DNA of 64,000 nt from Richelia sinica FACHB-800 (GTDB taxonomy: Bacteria; Cyanobacteriota; Cyanobacteriia; Cyanobacteriales; Nostocaceae): assembly GCF_014698825.1 (NCBI RefSeq), contig NZ_JACJTT010000014.1, positions 1-64,000 of the forward strand, written 5' to 3'. The notes below the pieces were generated by a model. It was not told the origin of the DNA. It searched no databases and worked only from the letters and a program-made list of their open reading frames with translations. Within the stretch, counting starts at the first letter, position 1. Each line of letters opens with the position of its first letter. Positions 24,810 through 34,487 of the stretch are shown here, one piece after another. Position numbers and translations under genes: made by a program.

Positions 24810-26141
24810 TTATCTAGGCAAGAAGTTGAAACCGTAACTGACGCTAAGGACAAAAATCGTACCGCCAACAGAGTTATCTGTTAAGTCTGCACCCTGCGCC
24901 ACAATAGTTAGGGGTATAGTTGGTACTGGCACTACAGATACACCCAAATTTAAACCAACACCACTCCAAGCCAACCCCATACCCACTTGAGGATGAACTT
25001 GCAAACCAACACCGCCAAATACTCCTGTACTAGCATCACCCTGGCGAAACTGGCCCCCTCCTACCCCAAATGTGAGTAATAGAGGCAACTTATTGTGTGG
25101 GTTGTTGGGTTGCAAGAGAGAGTAACTGGTAACAGCACCATAGGCTGAAGAAGGAATATCTGTTTCACTACTTGCATCACTTTGATACTGAGCAAAAGCA
25201 TTCCAACCAGCTGCTACGGCAACTTGAGTTCTTTCGTTACCATAGACAACACGGTGTCCCTTGAGGTCAAAAGTACCATTGCTGCCAAAGTTGCGGAAAC
25301 TGCCAAGGTTATAAGCAAGCTCTAAGCCAACTAATTTGCGGCTATCTCCTAAACCCAGACCCACGCTCATACTACCATCAACATCTCCACCACGAGCCTT
25401 ACCAGCTGTTGCTCCTGATACTCCTACAAATACATCACCCCAGTTCGCACCAAAAGCACTGGGAATACCAAAACTTAAACTGGGTGAATAGGTTGGTTTT
25501 CCTGCTCTTAGTAATGGTGTAATTCTCAGTCTTTGGCGTAATTCACTCTCACTTTCTGGTGTATCAGAGTTAGGAGTAGAAGTTTCTGCTTGGGATATTA
25601 ATTGCTTTGGCTGAGGTTGGGGTAAAATTTCTTCAGCTTTAGCTTGGGCAGAATCAATACTTTTTGTACTATTTGAATCTTCTGCGGTAGTTTGAGTTTG
25701 GTCTAAAACAGAGATTTCTTGAGTAGCTGAGAAGGTAGCCTGTTCAGCTTGATTAACATTGATACTGGTTGTGGAATCTGTTTGTAAAGCTGAAAGTTTT
25801 TCAGTGACTGGAGATGAATTAATATCTTTTGTAGCCAAAATAGCAACAGGTGTTTCCTTTTCAATTTTTTCTGGGCTATTTTCAGATATTAAAGCAGTAT
25901 TTATACGGTTGGGATTAGTGGCGGAAATGCGAGAATCCTCGTCTCCAACTGAGTTCAATTCATCTGCTGATGATAGTTGTGTGTTTGTATCTTCTAAATC
26001 TTCTACTTTCGTGGGTATATAAGCGGCAATCTCTATTGGAGATATTTCTAGGCGGGAATCAGCCTGAGCAGGGTATATCCAACCTAAAGTCAGGATAGAA
26101 GTTAAGGAAAACAAATAACTTAATAGTTTACGAATTTTCAT
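24810..26141 (-). CDS. outer-membrane beta-barrel-like hypothetical protein
   Basis: 443 residues from the ATG at 26141. Signal peptide (MKIRKLLSYLFSLTSILTLG, cleavage after AQA), then an acidic, Ser/Thr-rich, probably disordered stretch (about 30-190). A C-terminal half of alternating polar/hydrophobic strands follows (VFVGVSGATAG, SVGLGLGDSR, GLNLGVSVVP) and ends YGFNFLPR, the aromatic-near-end pattern of barrels. The frame extends to 26225 but would hide the signal. First gene of the exported cluster; role unknown. Confidence 0.6.
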   Translation of the reverse strand: MKIRKLLSYLFSLTSILTLGWIYPAQADSRLEISPIEIAAYIPTKVEDLEDTNTQLSSADELNSVGDEDSRISATNPNRINTALISENSPEKIEKETPVAILATKDINSSPVTEKLSALQTDSTTSINVNQAEQATFSATQEISVLDQTQTTAEDSNSTKSIDSAQAKAEEILPQPQPKQLISQAETSTPNSDTPESESELRQRLRITPLLRAGKPTYSPSLSFGIPSAFGANWGDVFVGVSGATAGKARGGDVDGSMSVGLGLGDSRKLVGLELAYNLGSFRNFGSNGTFDLKGHRVVYGNERTQVAVAAGWNAFAQYQSDASSETDIPSSAYGAVTSYSLLQPNNPHNKLPLLLTFGVGGGQFRQGDASTGVFGGVGLQVHPQVGMGLAWSGVGLNLGVSVVPVPTIPLTIVAQGADLTDNSVGGTIFVLSVSYGFNFLPR

Positions 26142-26753
26142 GGTGACTATCGTGAATTGCCAATTATCAAATTGATGTTGAGTTGTAATATGCGGATGCT
26201 GTTGATGAATTTTCATTCGTTGCATCCATTGCTCAGGGTGTTAAAGAAAAATTCTCAGTAGTTGTTAGGATATCCTTCTACTGGGAAATTCATTTTTAAC
26301 CGCATTTTTCAAAAAGCGCAAATTGGCTACACCCTCTCATAAGTTTACAGTGAATAGCAAGTATTTACTACTAAGCTAATATGTTGATAAATTACAGAAT
26401 TAGGGTAAGTAAGATATCTACTCTACAAAGCTTTTACTCTTCAAGAATATGCAACTTTAAAATTCCATAGACTCTATTATGAGAGTAATTTTATACAAAA
26501 TACCTGGCAATGCAGACGAAGTGTGCTCAATGGCTGGGTTCTAAATGCGTTTTGTCTTATATTTACGTGTTTATTTTTACAGCAAAATATTTAGTATCAA
26601 CAATACATGTAAATACATATATTTACGATTTAAAAGTCTGTCACCCTACAAGACTCCAGATTTATCAGTGATATCAATCCAAAATCTGATGACTATTGAT
26701 TGGTAAGTGCTGGCATACACTAAAAATAGTTTTACGTTAAGGATTGTTAAGTA
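26142..26753. other. intergenic region with a palindrome
   Basis: About 610 bases between divergent genes. The only structure that stands out is GTAAATA-CATA-TATTTAC at 26609-26626, a perfect 7-bp dyad 128 bases before the hydrolase start, which could be an operator. No ORF of interest. Confidence 0.4.
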
Positions 26754-27647
26754 ATGACCATTACGACTTCCCATAGTCAGGTGACGCATTTTGAAAAACG
26801 CCTTTGGAATTGGCAAGATTATCAAATTCAATATACTGTCCAGGGAAATGGGCAACCATTGTTACTAGTTCATGGCTTTGGTGCTTCCATTGGTCACTGG
26901 CGAAAAAATATTCCTGTGTTAGCTGAAGCTGGTTATCAGGTTTTTGCGGTGGATCTTTTGGGGTTTGGTGGTTCTGATAAAGCACCCATTGATTACAGTA
27001 TGGATGTCTGGGTAGAAATGCTCAAGGATTTTTGGGCTGTACACATCCAAACACCAACTGTATTGATTGGTAATTCTATTGGTGCACTTTTAAGTTTAAT
27101 TGTGGTGGCTGAAAATCCGGAAATGGCATCTGGGGCCGTGTTGATTAATTCAGCAGGAGGTTTAAGTCATCGTCCCCATGAATTAAACCCGGTACTACGA
27201 GTTGTTATGGCAACTTTTAACAAGTTAGTTGCTCACCCAGTGACTGGCAAGTTCGTATTTAATCGGATTCGGCAAAAATCACAAATTCGCCGCACTCTTT
27301 ACCAAGTTTATCGCGATCGCCAAGCGGTAACAGATGAATTAGTCGATTTACTTTATACTCCATCCTGTGACCCAGGAGCGCAACAGGTTTTTGCTTCTAT
27401 TCTGACTGCACCTCCTGGGCCTAGTCCTGAGGAACTATTACCCAAGGTAGAACGTCCTTTACTAGTAATTTGGGGCGCAGATGATCCTTGGACACCCATT
27501 ACCGGGTCTACAATCTACGCCCAGGAACGTGACAATGGTAAAAATATCACTATTGTGCCTATTCCTGGTGCTGGTCACTGTCCCCATGATGAAGTTCCCC
27601 AAGTTGTCAATAGTCAAATTATTAATTGGTTAGGACAACTCAGATAA
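26754..27647 (+). CDS. alpha/beta fold hydrolase
   Basis: 297 residues. LLLVHGFGASIGHWRKNIP gives the oxyanion region, GNSIGA the nucleophile elbow, GADDPWTP the acid and AGHCPHDE the base: a complete triad. The layout and the W-rich start resemble cyanobacterial/plant chloroplast hydrolases of the pheophytinase-like group, but the substrate is not proven. Soluble, no signal. ATG at 26754. A hairpin follows the stop. Confidence 0.85.
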   Translation: MTITTSHSQVTHFEKRLWNWQDYQIQYTVQGNGQPLLLVHGFGASIGHWRKNIPVLAEAGYQVFAVDLLGFGGSDKAPIDYSMDVWVEMLKDFWAVHIQTPTVLIGNSIGALLSLIVVAENPEMASGAVLINSAGGLSHRPHELNPVLRVVMATFNKLVAHPVTGKFVFNRIRQKSQIRRTLYQVYRDRQAVTDELVDLLYTPSCDPGAQQVFASILTAPPGPSPEELLPKVERPLLVIWGADDPWTPITGSTIYAQERDNGKNITIVPIPGAGHCPHDEVPQVVNSQIINWLGQLR

Positions 27648-27655
27648 TTTTTGGT

Positions 27656-27684
27656 CAAGATGCAAAGACTATGCTTGCATCTTG
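27656..27684. terminator. hairpin after the hydrolase gene
   Basis: Arms CAAGATGCAA and TTGCATCTTG, 10 bp perfect, with a 9-base loop. It starts 9 bases after the stop codon. No T run follows, so it may stabilise the 3' end rather than terminate on its own. Confidence 0.55.
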
Positions 27685-27769
27685 GCTGAGGTAGGGTACA
27701 CAAGCGGCTAAAAATTTTATAAGAGTGCCTTTATAGATATTTTCTTCTTCAGTGACCAAACATTAAATA

Positions 27770-28828
27770 ATGTCTATTAGTCAGCTTGATGTGCAGCAAA
27801 ATCAGAAATTATACAGGGAAAATCATTACCCAGATTTTTCCCAGTTTGGTTACGGTGTTATCCGAAAATTAGGATGTAACCAAGCAGGAGGAAGAACTAT
27901 TTATTTAGCTGATGATTTGAAGTCGCAGCGAAAAGTTGTCATTAAAGAGTTTTCTTTAGCTAGCAACATTTTTGACTGGTCGGGTGTCAGGGTTTATGAA
28001 CGAGAAAGGGATATTTTACAAAAGCTCAACCATCCACGTATTCCCTGTTATTTGGGGTCTTTTGAAACAGCTACGAGCTTTTGTTTAGTACAGGAATATA
28101 AGTCCGCTAGTTGTTTGGGTATAAGCCGGAATTTTCAGCCAGGAGAAATTAAAAAAATTGCCTTATCGATTTTAGAAATTTTAGTGTATCTCCAACAACA
28201 AAATACTCCCATTATTCATTTAGATATTAAACCAGACAATATTTTAGTGGATGAAAACTTAAATGCTTATTTGGTAGATTTTGGTTTAGCTAGAACGAAA
28301 AATGAGCGCAAAAGTTTTAGCACCTTAGTGGCAGGAACTCCCGGTTTTGTACCTCCAGAGGAATATAGTGGAGACTTACTGACTGAAGCATCAGATTTAT
28401 ATAGTTTGGGAGTGACTTTGATTTGCTTGCTGACTCAGACTCGTTCCGCTGATATCCATCAGTTAATGGATGATGGCAGACATTTTTTATGGAAGAATCT
28501 GTTAACGCCAATTAGCCATGATTTGCGCCTATGGCTGCGAAAAATGGTAGCACCGAGTCGAAAACGTCGCTATGTCAATGCAAAGGCGGCATTGAAGGCT
28601 TTAGAGTCTATTCAGTTGATTGGTCAGGGTCAACAACGAGGAAACTTCAGCACTGTCAGCGAAAGAAACAGGTTAATCACTATGGTTGGATGGGGAACAG
28701 TGAGTGCATTAGCCGTTATCGCCACAAATGTGTTGATGCTTCAACCTGAAGATAGAATTTTTTTAGAAGTGCAAATTGATCAAGAATTAGAACTAATGCC
28801 AGTTACCGCTAACTCTAAACTGGAGTAA
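27770..28828 (+). CDS. serine/threonine protein kinase with C-terminal membrane anchor
   Basis: 352 residues. Kinase landmarks: a loose Gly loop KLGCNQAGGRTIYLA, the Lys of VVIKEFSL, the catalytic loop HLDIKPDN, the Asp-Phe-Gly of LVDFGLAR, AGTPGFVPPEE and DLYSLGVTLICLL. The Arg of the usual HRD is Leu, so it is a non-RD kinase, which often needs no activation-loop phosphorylation. A single span (GWGTVSALAVIATNVLML) near residue 310 anchors it with a short acidic tail outside. The partner is unknown. Upstream of uvrA on the same strand but 117 bases apart. Confidence 0.88.
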   Translation: MSISQLDVQQNQKLYRENHYPDFSQFGYGVIRKLGCNQAGGRTIYLADDLKSQRKVVIKEFSLASNIFDWSGVRVYERERDILQKLNHPRIPCYLGSFETATSFCLVQEYKSASCLGISRNFQPGEIKKIALSILEILVYLQQQNTPIIHLDIKPDNILVDENLNAYLVDFGLARTKNERKSFSTLVAGTPGFVPPEEYSGDLLTEASDLYSLGVTLICLLTQTRSADIHQLMDDGRHFLWKNLLTPISHDLRLWLRKMVAPSRKRRYVNAKAALKALESIQLIGQGQQRGNFSTVSERNRLITMVGWGTVSALAVIATNVLMLQPEDRIFLEVQIDQELELMPVTANSKLE

Positions 28829-28945
28829 CTCTTAATGGAAACTAACAAGTAAAGATTGTTCAGTACCCTTGTTCTATCAGAAGCAGATCAAAGATAGTAT
28901 TATGAAGAACTGTTTCACAGGGTCATTAGTTCACCGTCTGCAAAT

Positions 28946-31891
28946 ATGTCAGAACAATCAGCAGCATCCATCAACGGTCGTCTTCCCCACCCCCAGCACA
29001 ATAGCCAAAATACCATTCGTATTCGGGGAGCAAGGCAGCATAATCTAAAAAATATTGATTTGGAATTGCCCCGTGACCAGTTGATTGTGTTTACTGGTGT
29101 TTCTGGTTCGGGTAAGTCGTCTTTGGCTTTTGATACGATTTTTGCAGAAGGTCAACGGCGGTATGTGGAATCTCTGAGTGCCTACGCGCGGCAATTTTTG
29201 GGACAGTTGGATAAACCTGATGTAGAGGCAATTGAAGGGTTAAGTCCGGCCATTTCTATTGACCAGAAGTCAACTTCCCATAACCCCCGTTCCACGGTGG
29301 GGACGGTGACGGAAATTTATGATTACCTGCGCTTGTTGTATGGTCGGGCTGGTGAACCCCATTGCCCTATATGCGATCGCTGTATTTCTCCCCAAACTAT
29401 TGACCAGATGTGTGATCGCATTATGGAGTTGCCTGACCGTACTCGCTTCCAAATTCTTGCCCCTGTGGTCAGGGGTAAAAAGGGAACTCACCGTAAACTT
29501 TTATCGAGTTTATCGTCCCAAGGTTTTACGCGCATCCGGGTCGATGGAGAGGTGCGAGAGCTATCTGACTCGATTGAATTAGATAAAAATATTACACATA
29601 CTATAGAATTGGTTATTGACCGCTTAGTTAAAAAAGCTGGTATTCAGGAGCGTTTGTTTGATTCTCTCTCTACTTGCCTTAAGCAATCTAACGGAATCGC
29701 TATAATTCAGGTATTTAATGATACAAAACAAGAGTTAACGCAGGAGCGACGTGATAGTAAGTATATAGAAACTGAGGAGAAAAATCAAGATATTTCCTCA
29801 CAGGAATTACCATCAGAAATGGTGTTTTCAGAAAATTTTGCTTGTCCAGAACATGGTGCGGTCATGGAAGAATTATCACCGCGATTATTTTCTTTTAATT
29901 CACCTTATGGTGCTTGTCCCCATTGTCATGGGATTGGGACGCTCAGAAGATTTGCAGCGGATTTGATTATTCCCAACCCGGAAGCACCCATGTATGCAGC
30001 GATCGCTCCCTGGTCAGAAAAGGAAAACTCCTACTACCTAGAGTTACTTTACGCTTTGGGGCAGAACTACGGCTTTGAGTTGCAGACCCAGTGGAATAAT
30101 TTGACACCAGAACAACAGCAGATAGTTTTACATGGGGAAGGGGAAGAGAAAACTGCTGAAGGCAAGAAGCAAAGTTTTAAAGGTGTAATTCCCATTTTGC
30201 AGAGACAGTATGAAGGTGGGTCAGAACTAATTAAGCAGAAGTTGGAAGATTATTTAATCGACCAGCCCTGTGAAGTTTGTGGTGGCAAGCGGTTAAAACC
30301 AGAAGCCCTGGCGGTCAAGTTGGGACAGTATGGAATTTTAGATTTAACTGGGGTATCGATTCGGGAATGTCGAGAGCGGGTAGATAAATTCAAGTTGAGC
30401 GATCGGCAAATGCAAATAGCGGATTTGGTGTTGCGAGAAATTAAAGCCAGATTGCAATTTTTATTAGATGTAGGCTTAGATTACCTCACCTTAGATCGTC
30501 CGGCCATGACTTTATCCGGTGGTGAAGCACAACGCATTCGATTAGCCACGCAAATTGGTTCAGGTTTAACAGGAGTTCTTTACGTTTTAGACGAACCAAG
30601 TATTGGTTTGCATCAACGGGATAACGGACGGTTGCTGAAAACTTTAACCAAGTTGAGAGATTTAGGCAATACATTAATAGTCGTTGAACATGACGAAGAA
30701 ACCATCCGTGCTGCCAATCATATAGTGGATATTGGCCCTGGTGCAGGTATTCATGGTGGTCACATTGTTGCCCAAGGGAATTTAGATAATTTGTTAAAGG
30801 CAGAAACTTCTTTAACAGGTGCATATTTATCTGGGAGAAAAGTTATTCATACCCCAGCAGCGAGAAGAGAAGGTAACGGACGCAGTTTAATTATCAAAAA
30901 TGCTCGTCGTAACAACTTAAAAAATGTTGATGTAGAAATTCCTTTAGGCAAATTAGTTGCAGTTACTGGCGTTTCTGGTTCTGGTAAATCTACATTAATT
31001 AATGAATTACTTTATCCATCCCTTCAACATCATTTGTTAAAAAAGGTGCCTTTACCAAAAGATTTAGATGAAATTAAAGGCTTAAACTGTGTAGACAAAG
31101 CCATTGTTATTGACCAATCACCCATTGGGAGAACACCCCGGTCTAACCCAGCTACATACACCGGAGTTTTCGATGTTATTCGTGAAGTATTTTCCCAAAC
31201 CATCGAAGCAAAAACCAGAGGTTATAAACCAGGACAATTTTCATTCAACGTCAAAGGTGGAAGATGTGAAGCTTGTAGTGGTCAGGGTGTAAATGTAATT
31301 GAAATGAACTTTTTACCTGACGTTTATGTCCAGTGCGAAGTGTGTAAAGGTGCAAGATACAACCGCGAAACATTACAAGTGAAATATAAGGATAAATCTA
31401 TTGCTGATGTTCTCAACATGACCGTTGAGGAAGCCTTAGATTTTTGTCAAAATATTCCTAAAGCTGTGACTCGACTGCAAACTTTACTGGATGTGGGTTT
31501 AGGTTATGTACAGTTAGGACAACCAGCCACAACTTTATCTGGTGGGGAAGCCCAACGGGTGAAATTGGCAACGGAATTATCTCGACGTGCTACAGGGAAG
31601 ACACTGTATTTAATTGATGAACCAACAACTGGTTTATCTTTTTATGATGTCCACAAATTATTAGATGTTTTGCAAAGATTGGTGGATAAAGGAAATTCCA
31701 TTTTAGTCATTGAACATAATTTAGATGTGATTCGTTGTGCAGATTGGGTGATAGATTTAGGCCCGGAAGGTGGAGATAAGGGGGGAGAAATTATTGCTAT
31801 GGGTACACCGGAAGATGTAGCGAAAAATCAGCGTTCTTATACTGGGGAGTATTTACGGCAGGTGTTGAAGCAGTATCCGGCAATGGTGTGA
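28946..31891 (+). CDS. uvrA: excinuclease ABC subunit A
   Basis: 981 residues. Two ABC ATPase modules: Walker A GVSGSGKSS at 51-59 and GVSGSGKST near 670, and LSGGEAQR signatures in each. Zinc-binding modules are seen at CPICDRC in the first module, CEVCGGKRLKPEA, and CEACSGQGVNVIEMNFLPDV with CEVCKG in the second. UvrA recognises bulky lesions with UvrB in nucleotide excision repair. It is slightly longer than the usual 940 residues because of an insertion of about 40 residues (QELTQERRDSKYIETEEKNQ region). No uvrB nearby. Confidence 0.97.
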   Translation: MSEQSAASINGRLPHPQHNSQNTIRIRGARQHNLKNIDLELPRDQLIVFTGVSGSGKSSLAFDTIFAEGQRRYVESLSAYARQFLGQLDKPDVEAIEGLSPAISIDQKSTSHNPRSTVGTVTEIYDYLRLLYGRAGEPHCPICDRCISPQTIDQMCDRIMELPDRTRFQILAPVVRGKKGTHRKLLSSLSSQGFTRIRVDGEVRELSDSIELDKNITHTIELVIDRLVKKAGIQERLFDSLSTCLKQSNGIAIIQVFNDTKQELTQERRDSKYIETEEKNQDISSQELPSEMVFSENFACPEHGAVMEELSPRLFSFNSPYGACPHCHGIGTLRRFAADLIIPNPEAPMYAAIAPWSEKENSYYLELLYALGQNYGFELQTQWNNLTPEQQQIVLHGEGEEKTAEGKKQSFKGVIPILQRQYEGGSELIKQKLEDYLIDQPCEVCGGKRLKPEALAVKLGQYGILDLTGVSIRECRERVDKFKLSDRQMQIADLVLREIKARLQFLLDVGLDYLTLDRPAMTLSGGEAQRIRLATQIGSGLTGVLYVLDEPSIGLHQRDNGRLLKTLTKLRDLGNTLIVVEHDEETIRAANHIVDIGPGAGIHGGHIVAQGNLDNLLKAETSLTGAYLSGRKVIHTPAARREGNGRSLIIKNARRNNLKNVDVEIPLGKLVAVTGVSGSGKSTLINELLYPSLQHHLLKKVPLPKDLDEIKGLNCVDKAIVIDQSPIGRTPRSNPATYTGVFDVIREVFSQTIEAKTRGYKPGQFSFNVKGGRCEACSGQGVNVIEMNFLPDVYVQCEVCKGARYNRETLQVKYKDKSIADVLNMTVEEALDFCQNIPKAVTRLQTLLDVGLGYVQLGQPATTLSGGEAQRVKLATELSRRATGKTLYLIDEPTTGLSFYDVHKLLDVLQRLVDKGNSILVIEHNLDVIRCADWVIDLGPEGGDKGGEIIAMGTPEDVAKNQRSYTGEYLRQVLKQYPAMV

Positions 31892-31924
31892 ATTAGGATT
31901 TAGTGGACGAAATAATAATTGTGT

Positions 31925-31985
31925 TTCGCACAATCGCGCTTCGCGATCCCGTTCGCGTTAGCGTCTCCGAAGGAGAAGGGTAGAC
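31925..31985. repeat. HIP-like interspersed repeat
   Basis: The run CGCGCTTCGCGATCCCGTTC and GCGTTAGCGTCTCCGAAGGA is the mosaic of short palindromes typical of Nostoc interspersed repeats, with a similar piece at 10426. It lies just after uvrA. Confidence 0.6.
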
Positions 31986-32098
31986 GCAAAGAAAGAAGCT
32001 AGAGATGCAAAAAGTAATTTGTTGCAGGTTGCGTGTTATCTTTGTATGGATACACACCACAATTTACGCTTCTCTTAAGAAATTAACAAAAAATAAAT

Positions 32099-33115
32099 AT
32101 GCGTGATTTATTCCCTGGCTACTATAAACCCACAGATGAAGAGTTTGCTGAACTATAGAAAGAATGTGTATTTTCTTTTGATACAAATGTTTTATTACAC
32201 ATCTATCGTTACTCTTCTAATACAAGAGAAAGATTGTTTGATATTCTCCAAAAGCTTCAGGAAAGAATTTGGATTCCACATCAAGTAGCTTACGAAATTC
32301 ATAAGAATCGGTTAACTGTAATATCTGATCAGTCAGTAGCTTACAAAGAAATCCAAACTATTTTGGATAAGAATCTAGCTATAGGAACATTAAAAGATGA
32401 GCTATTTAAGAATTATAAAAGACATCCTTTTATTGATGTAAAACAAATTATAGAAGATATTGAAGGAATTATTAATAAAGTTAAAGATGATTTGCAAGCT
32501 ACGAAGCAAGCACATCCAGATTTTCTTGAAAATGATGAACTGTGGAAGCAATTAATAGCCATTATAGATGGTAAGGTAAGTCAAGCATATAGTAAAGACA
32601 AACTAAAAGAAATTTATAAAAATAGTGAGCAAAGATTTAAAGATTTAATTCCTCCAGGATATAAGGATGATGATAGAAAAAAAGGCGATGATAAGTATGG
32701 TGATGTTGTGCTTTGGTTACAATTGATTGATTATGCCAAGTCTCAGAAAAAACCCATTATTTTTGTAACAGATGACGACAAAGAAGACTGGTGGCTAAAA
32801 CATGGTGGAAAAACCATCAGCCCAAGACCAGAGTTAGTGCAAGAAATGCTAACTGAAGCTGGTGTGAGATTTTATATGTATCCATCTCACAGATTTTTGG
32901 AGGAAGCGCAGAAGTTTCTAACTCTTCCAGAACAGCCAGAAGTAATTGAAGAAGCTAGAGAAATTAGGGAACAGAAAAAATATATTGATTACTTGTCAGC
33001 TTACTCTTCAGCAATTGAAAATAGTTTGATAAATTCAGAAATGACAGAGGCTATAGCTAACATGACAAAACTTCAAGATAGGTTGATAAATTTAGATATA
33101 AATCAATTCTCATAA
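32099..33115 (+). pseudogene. PIN-like (PIN_8/DUF4935-type) protein gene with one amber codon
   Basis: From ATG 32099 the frame reads MRDLFPGYYKPTDEEFAEL, then TAG at 32156-32158, then KECVFSFDTNVLLHIYRYSS and on for over 300 codons to TAA at 33113-33115. The parts on both sides belong to one PIN_8-type RNase protein: the first acid is in SFDTNVLL, and VTDDDKEDWWLKHGGK carries later acids. TAG replaces what is probably Trp (TGG). An internal TTG at 32234 could restart translation but would lose the first catalytic Asp. It is therefore either a young pseudogene or an error/readthrough case. Elsewhere the frame is undamaged. Confidence 0.7.
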
Positions 33116-33277
33116 ATAACAGACAAAATTTTGATAATTTGATAGTTTTTCTCACGCAGAACCCCAAAGAAAGAAAGGAAATAAGAAGTGAGTTTATAAT
33201 ATTAATACACAATAAAAAGGTGAAAATTTATGAAGAAGGAGAAGCTTAATAAATGATCAGGAGTTAGAAGTTCTCCT

Positions 33278-33409
33278 ATGTTTCACTTAAAACCTGCTGA
33301 TGGTGCTATTGGCGCTCATACTAAAATCGTGAGAAATGTTTATGATGATTTTAAAAAATTAGCTTACAAGATAGCAGAAATAACACAAGTAAAAATTCTA
33401 AATATTTAG
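33278..33409 (+). CDS. small hypothetical ORF, possibly part of a decayed gene
   Basis: 43 codons: MFHLKPADGAIGAHTKIVRN then VYDDFKKLAYKIAEITQVKI. The composition is plausible for a helical protein. The same frame upstream has an ATG at 33228 (MKKEKLNK) stopped by TGA, so the real gene may once have been longer. A second frame between them reads NDQELEVLLCFT. AGGAG and CTCCT just before the ATG form an inverted repeat that would hide the start. No family recognised. The rest of the 33116-33555 gap holds nothing else I can support. Confidence 0.3.
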   Translation: MFHLKPADGAIGAHTKIVRNVYDDFKKLAYKIAEITQVKILNI

Positions 33410-33555
33410 TGGATAAATTGTGTATTTATCCATACATTTAGGATGAAGGGATATTCAAGGACAAAAAAGTAAATCATAATTTGAATTTTTTTAGCTACCC
33501 TGTTATGCTCACACGCGTAGTAAATACTGAAATTTAATTCTCATGTTTTAGAAAA

Positions 33556-34455
33556 CTAAATTTTTTTATAAGCAACTGCAAAACGTTCTATTCCTTCTAA
33601 ATCATGATGAATAGAAATATTTTGATAATTACCATTATTTTCCAATAATTCTTTCACTGCATCTGCTTGTCCCGCCATCATTTCAATTAACCACACTCCA
33701 CCGGGATATAAATAAGTGGTGGAAACATCTATTAAATGACGAATACAATCTAAACCATCAGCACCACCATCTAAGGCTAAATGGGGTTCATGATTGACGA
33801 CTTCCGGTTGTAAAGTTAAGACGGTATTACTGGGAATATAAGGTGGATTAGATACCATACCACTAAACTTACCTTGCCAAAATTCTAAAGGTTGCCACCA
33901 ATAACCTTGATAAAAATTTATTCTTTCCCCAAAACCTAAATTCTTTGCATTAGTTCGGGCAATAGCTAAGGCATCTGCACTCAAATCAACAGCGTGGATA
34001 GTAGCTTGGGGAAACACTTCTGCTAATCCCACAGCGATCGCACCACTTCCTGTACCTAAATCAGCCCAATGTCCTGTTTTTAAATCATCACTGGCAGCAT
34101 TCACTGCTAAATCAATTAAACATTCTGTTTCTGGTCTGGGAATTAAGACTGCATTGGAGACCGCTAAGTGAAACTTCCGCCAAGGTGTGACTCCTGCAAT
34201 ATACTGCACTGGTAAGCTTTCATTTAATCGCTTTTCCCACAATTGCTTTAATTCATTAATAGATAACTGCGTTGATATTTGTTCCCATGTTTTAAACGAC
34301 TCCAACCGCAGTGCTAAACGGTCTAGACCAGCTATTTCCTGTAATAGCCAATCTACCTCCCCTGGTGAGATATGATGAGCGATCGCTGTGGCAATTGCTT
34401 GTTGTCGCCATTGCCAAAGCTCAAAACCAGAAACTAGCTGCTGTTTCTCTCTCAT
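33556..34455 (-). CDS. prmC: peptide chain release factor N5-glutamine methyltransferase
   Basis: 299 residues. The N-terminal helical domain is followed by a class I SAM fold: WADLGTGSGAIAVGLAEVFP (SAM-binding motif I) and the diagnostic NPPYIPS active-site motif. It methylates the Gln of the GGQ motif of RF1 and RF2, which aids translation termination. Normal length, ATG at 34455. Placed directly upstream of nothing co-directional nearer than tic22, which is 33 bases away on the same strand and is transcribed first. Confidence 0.95.
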   Translation of the reverse strand: MREKQQLVSGFELWQWRQQAIATAIAHHISPGEVDWLLQEIAGLDRLALRLESFKTWEQISTQLSINELKQLWEKRLNESLPVQYIAGVTPWRKFHLAVSNAVLIPRPETECLIDLAVNAASDDLKTGHWADLGTGSGAIAVGLAEVFPQATIHAVDLSADALAIARTNAKNLGFGERINFYQGYWWQPLEFWQGKFSGMVSNPPYIPSNTVLTLQPEVVNHEPHLALDGGADGLDCIRHLIDVSTTYLYPGGVWLIEMMAGQADAVKELLENNGNYQNISIHHDLEGIERFAVAYKKI

Positions 34456-34487
34456 ACCAGGGGGATAGATGACTTATTATTGATTAC

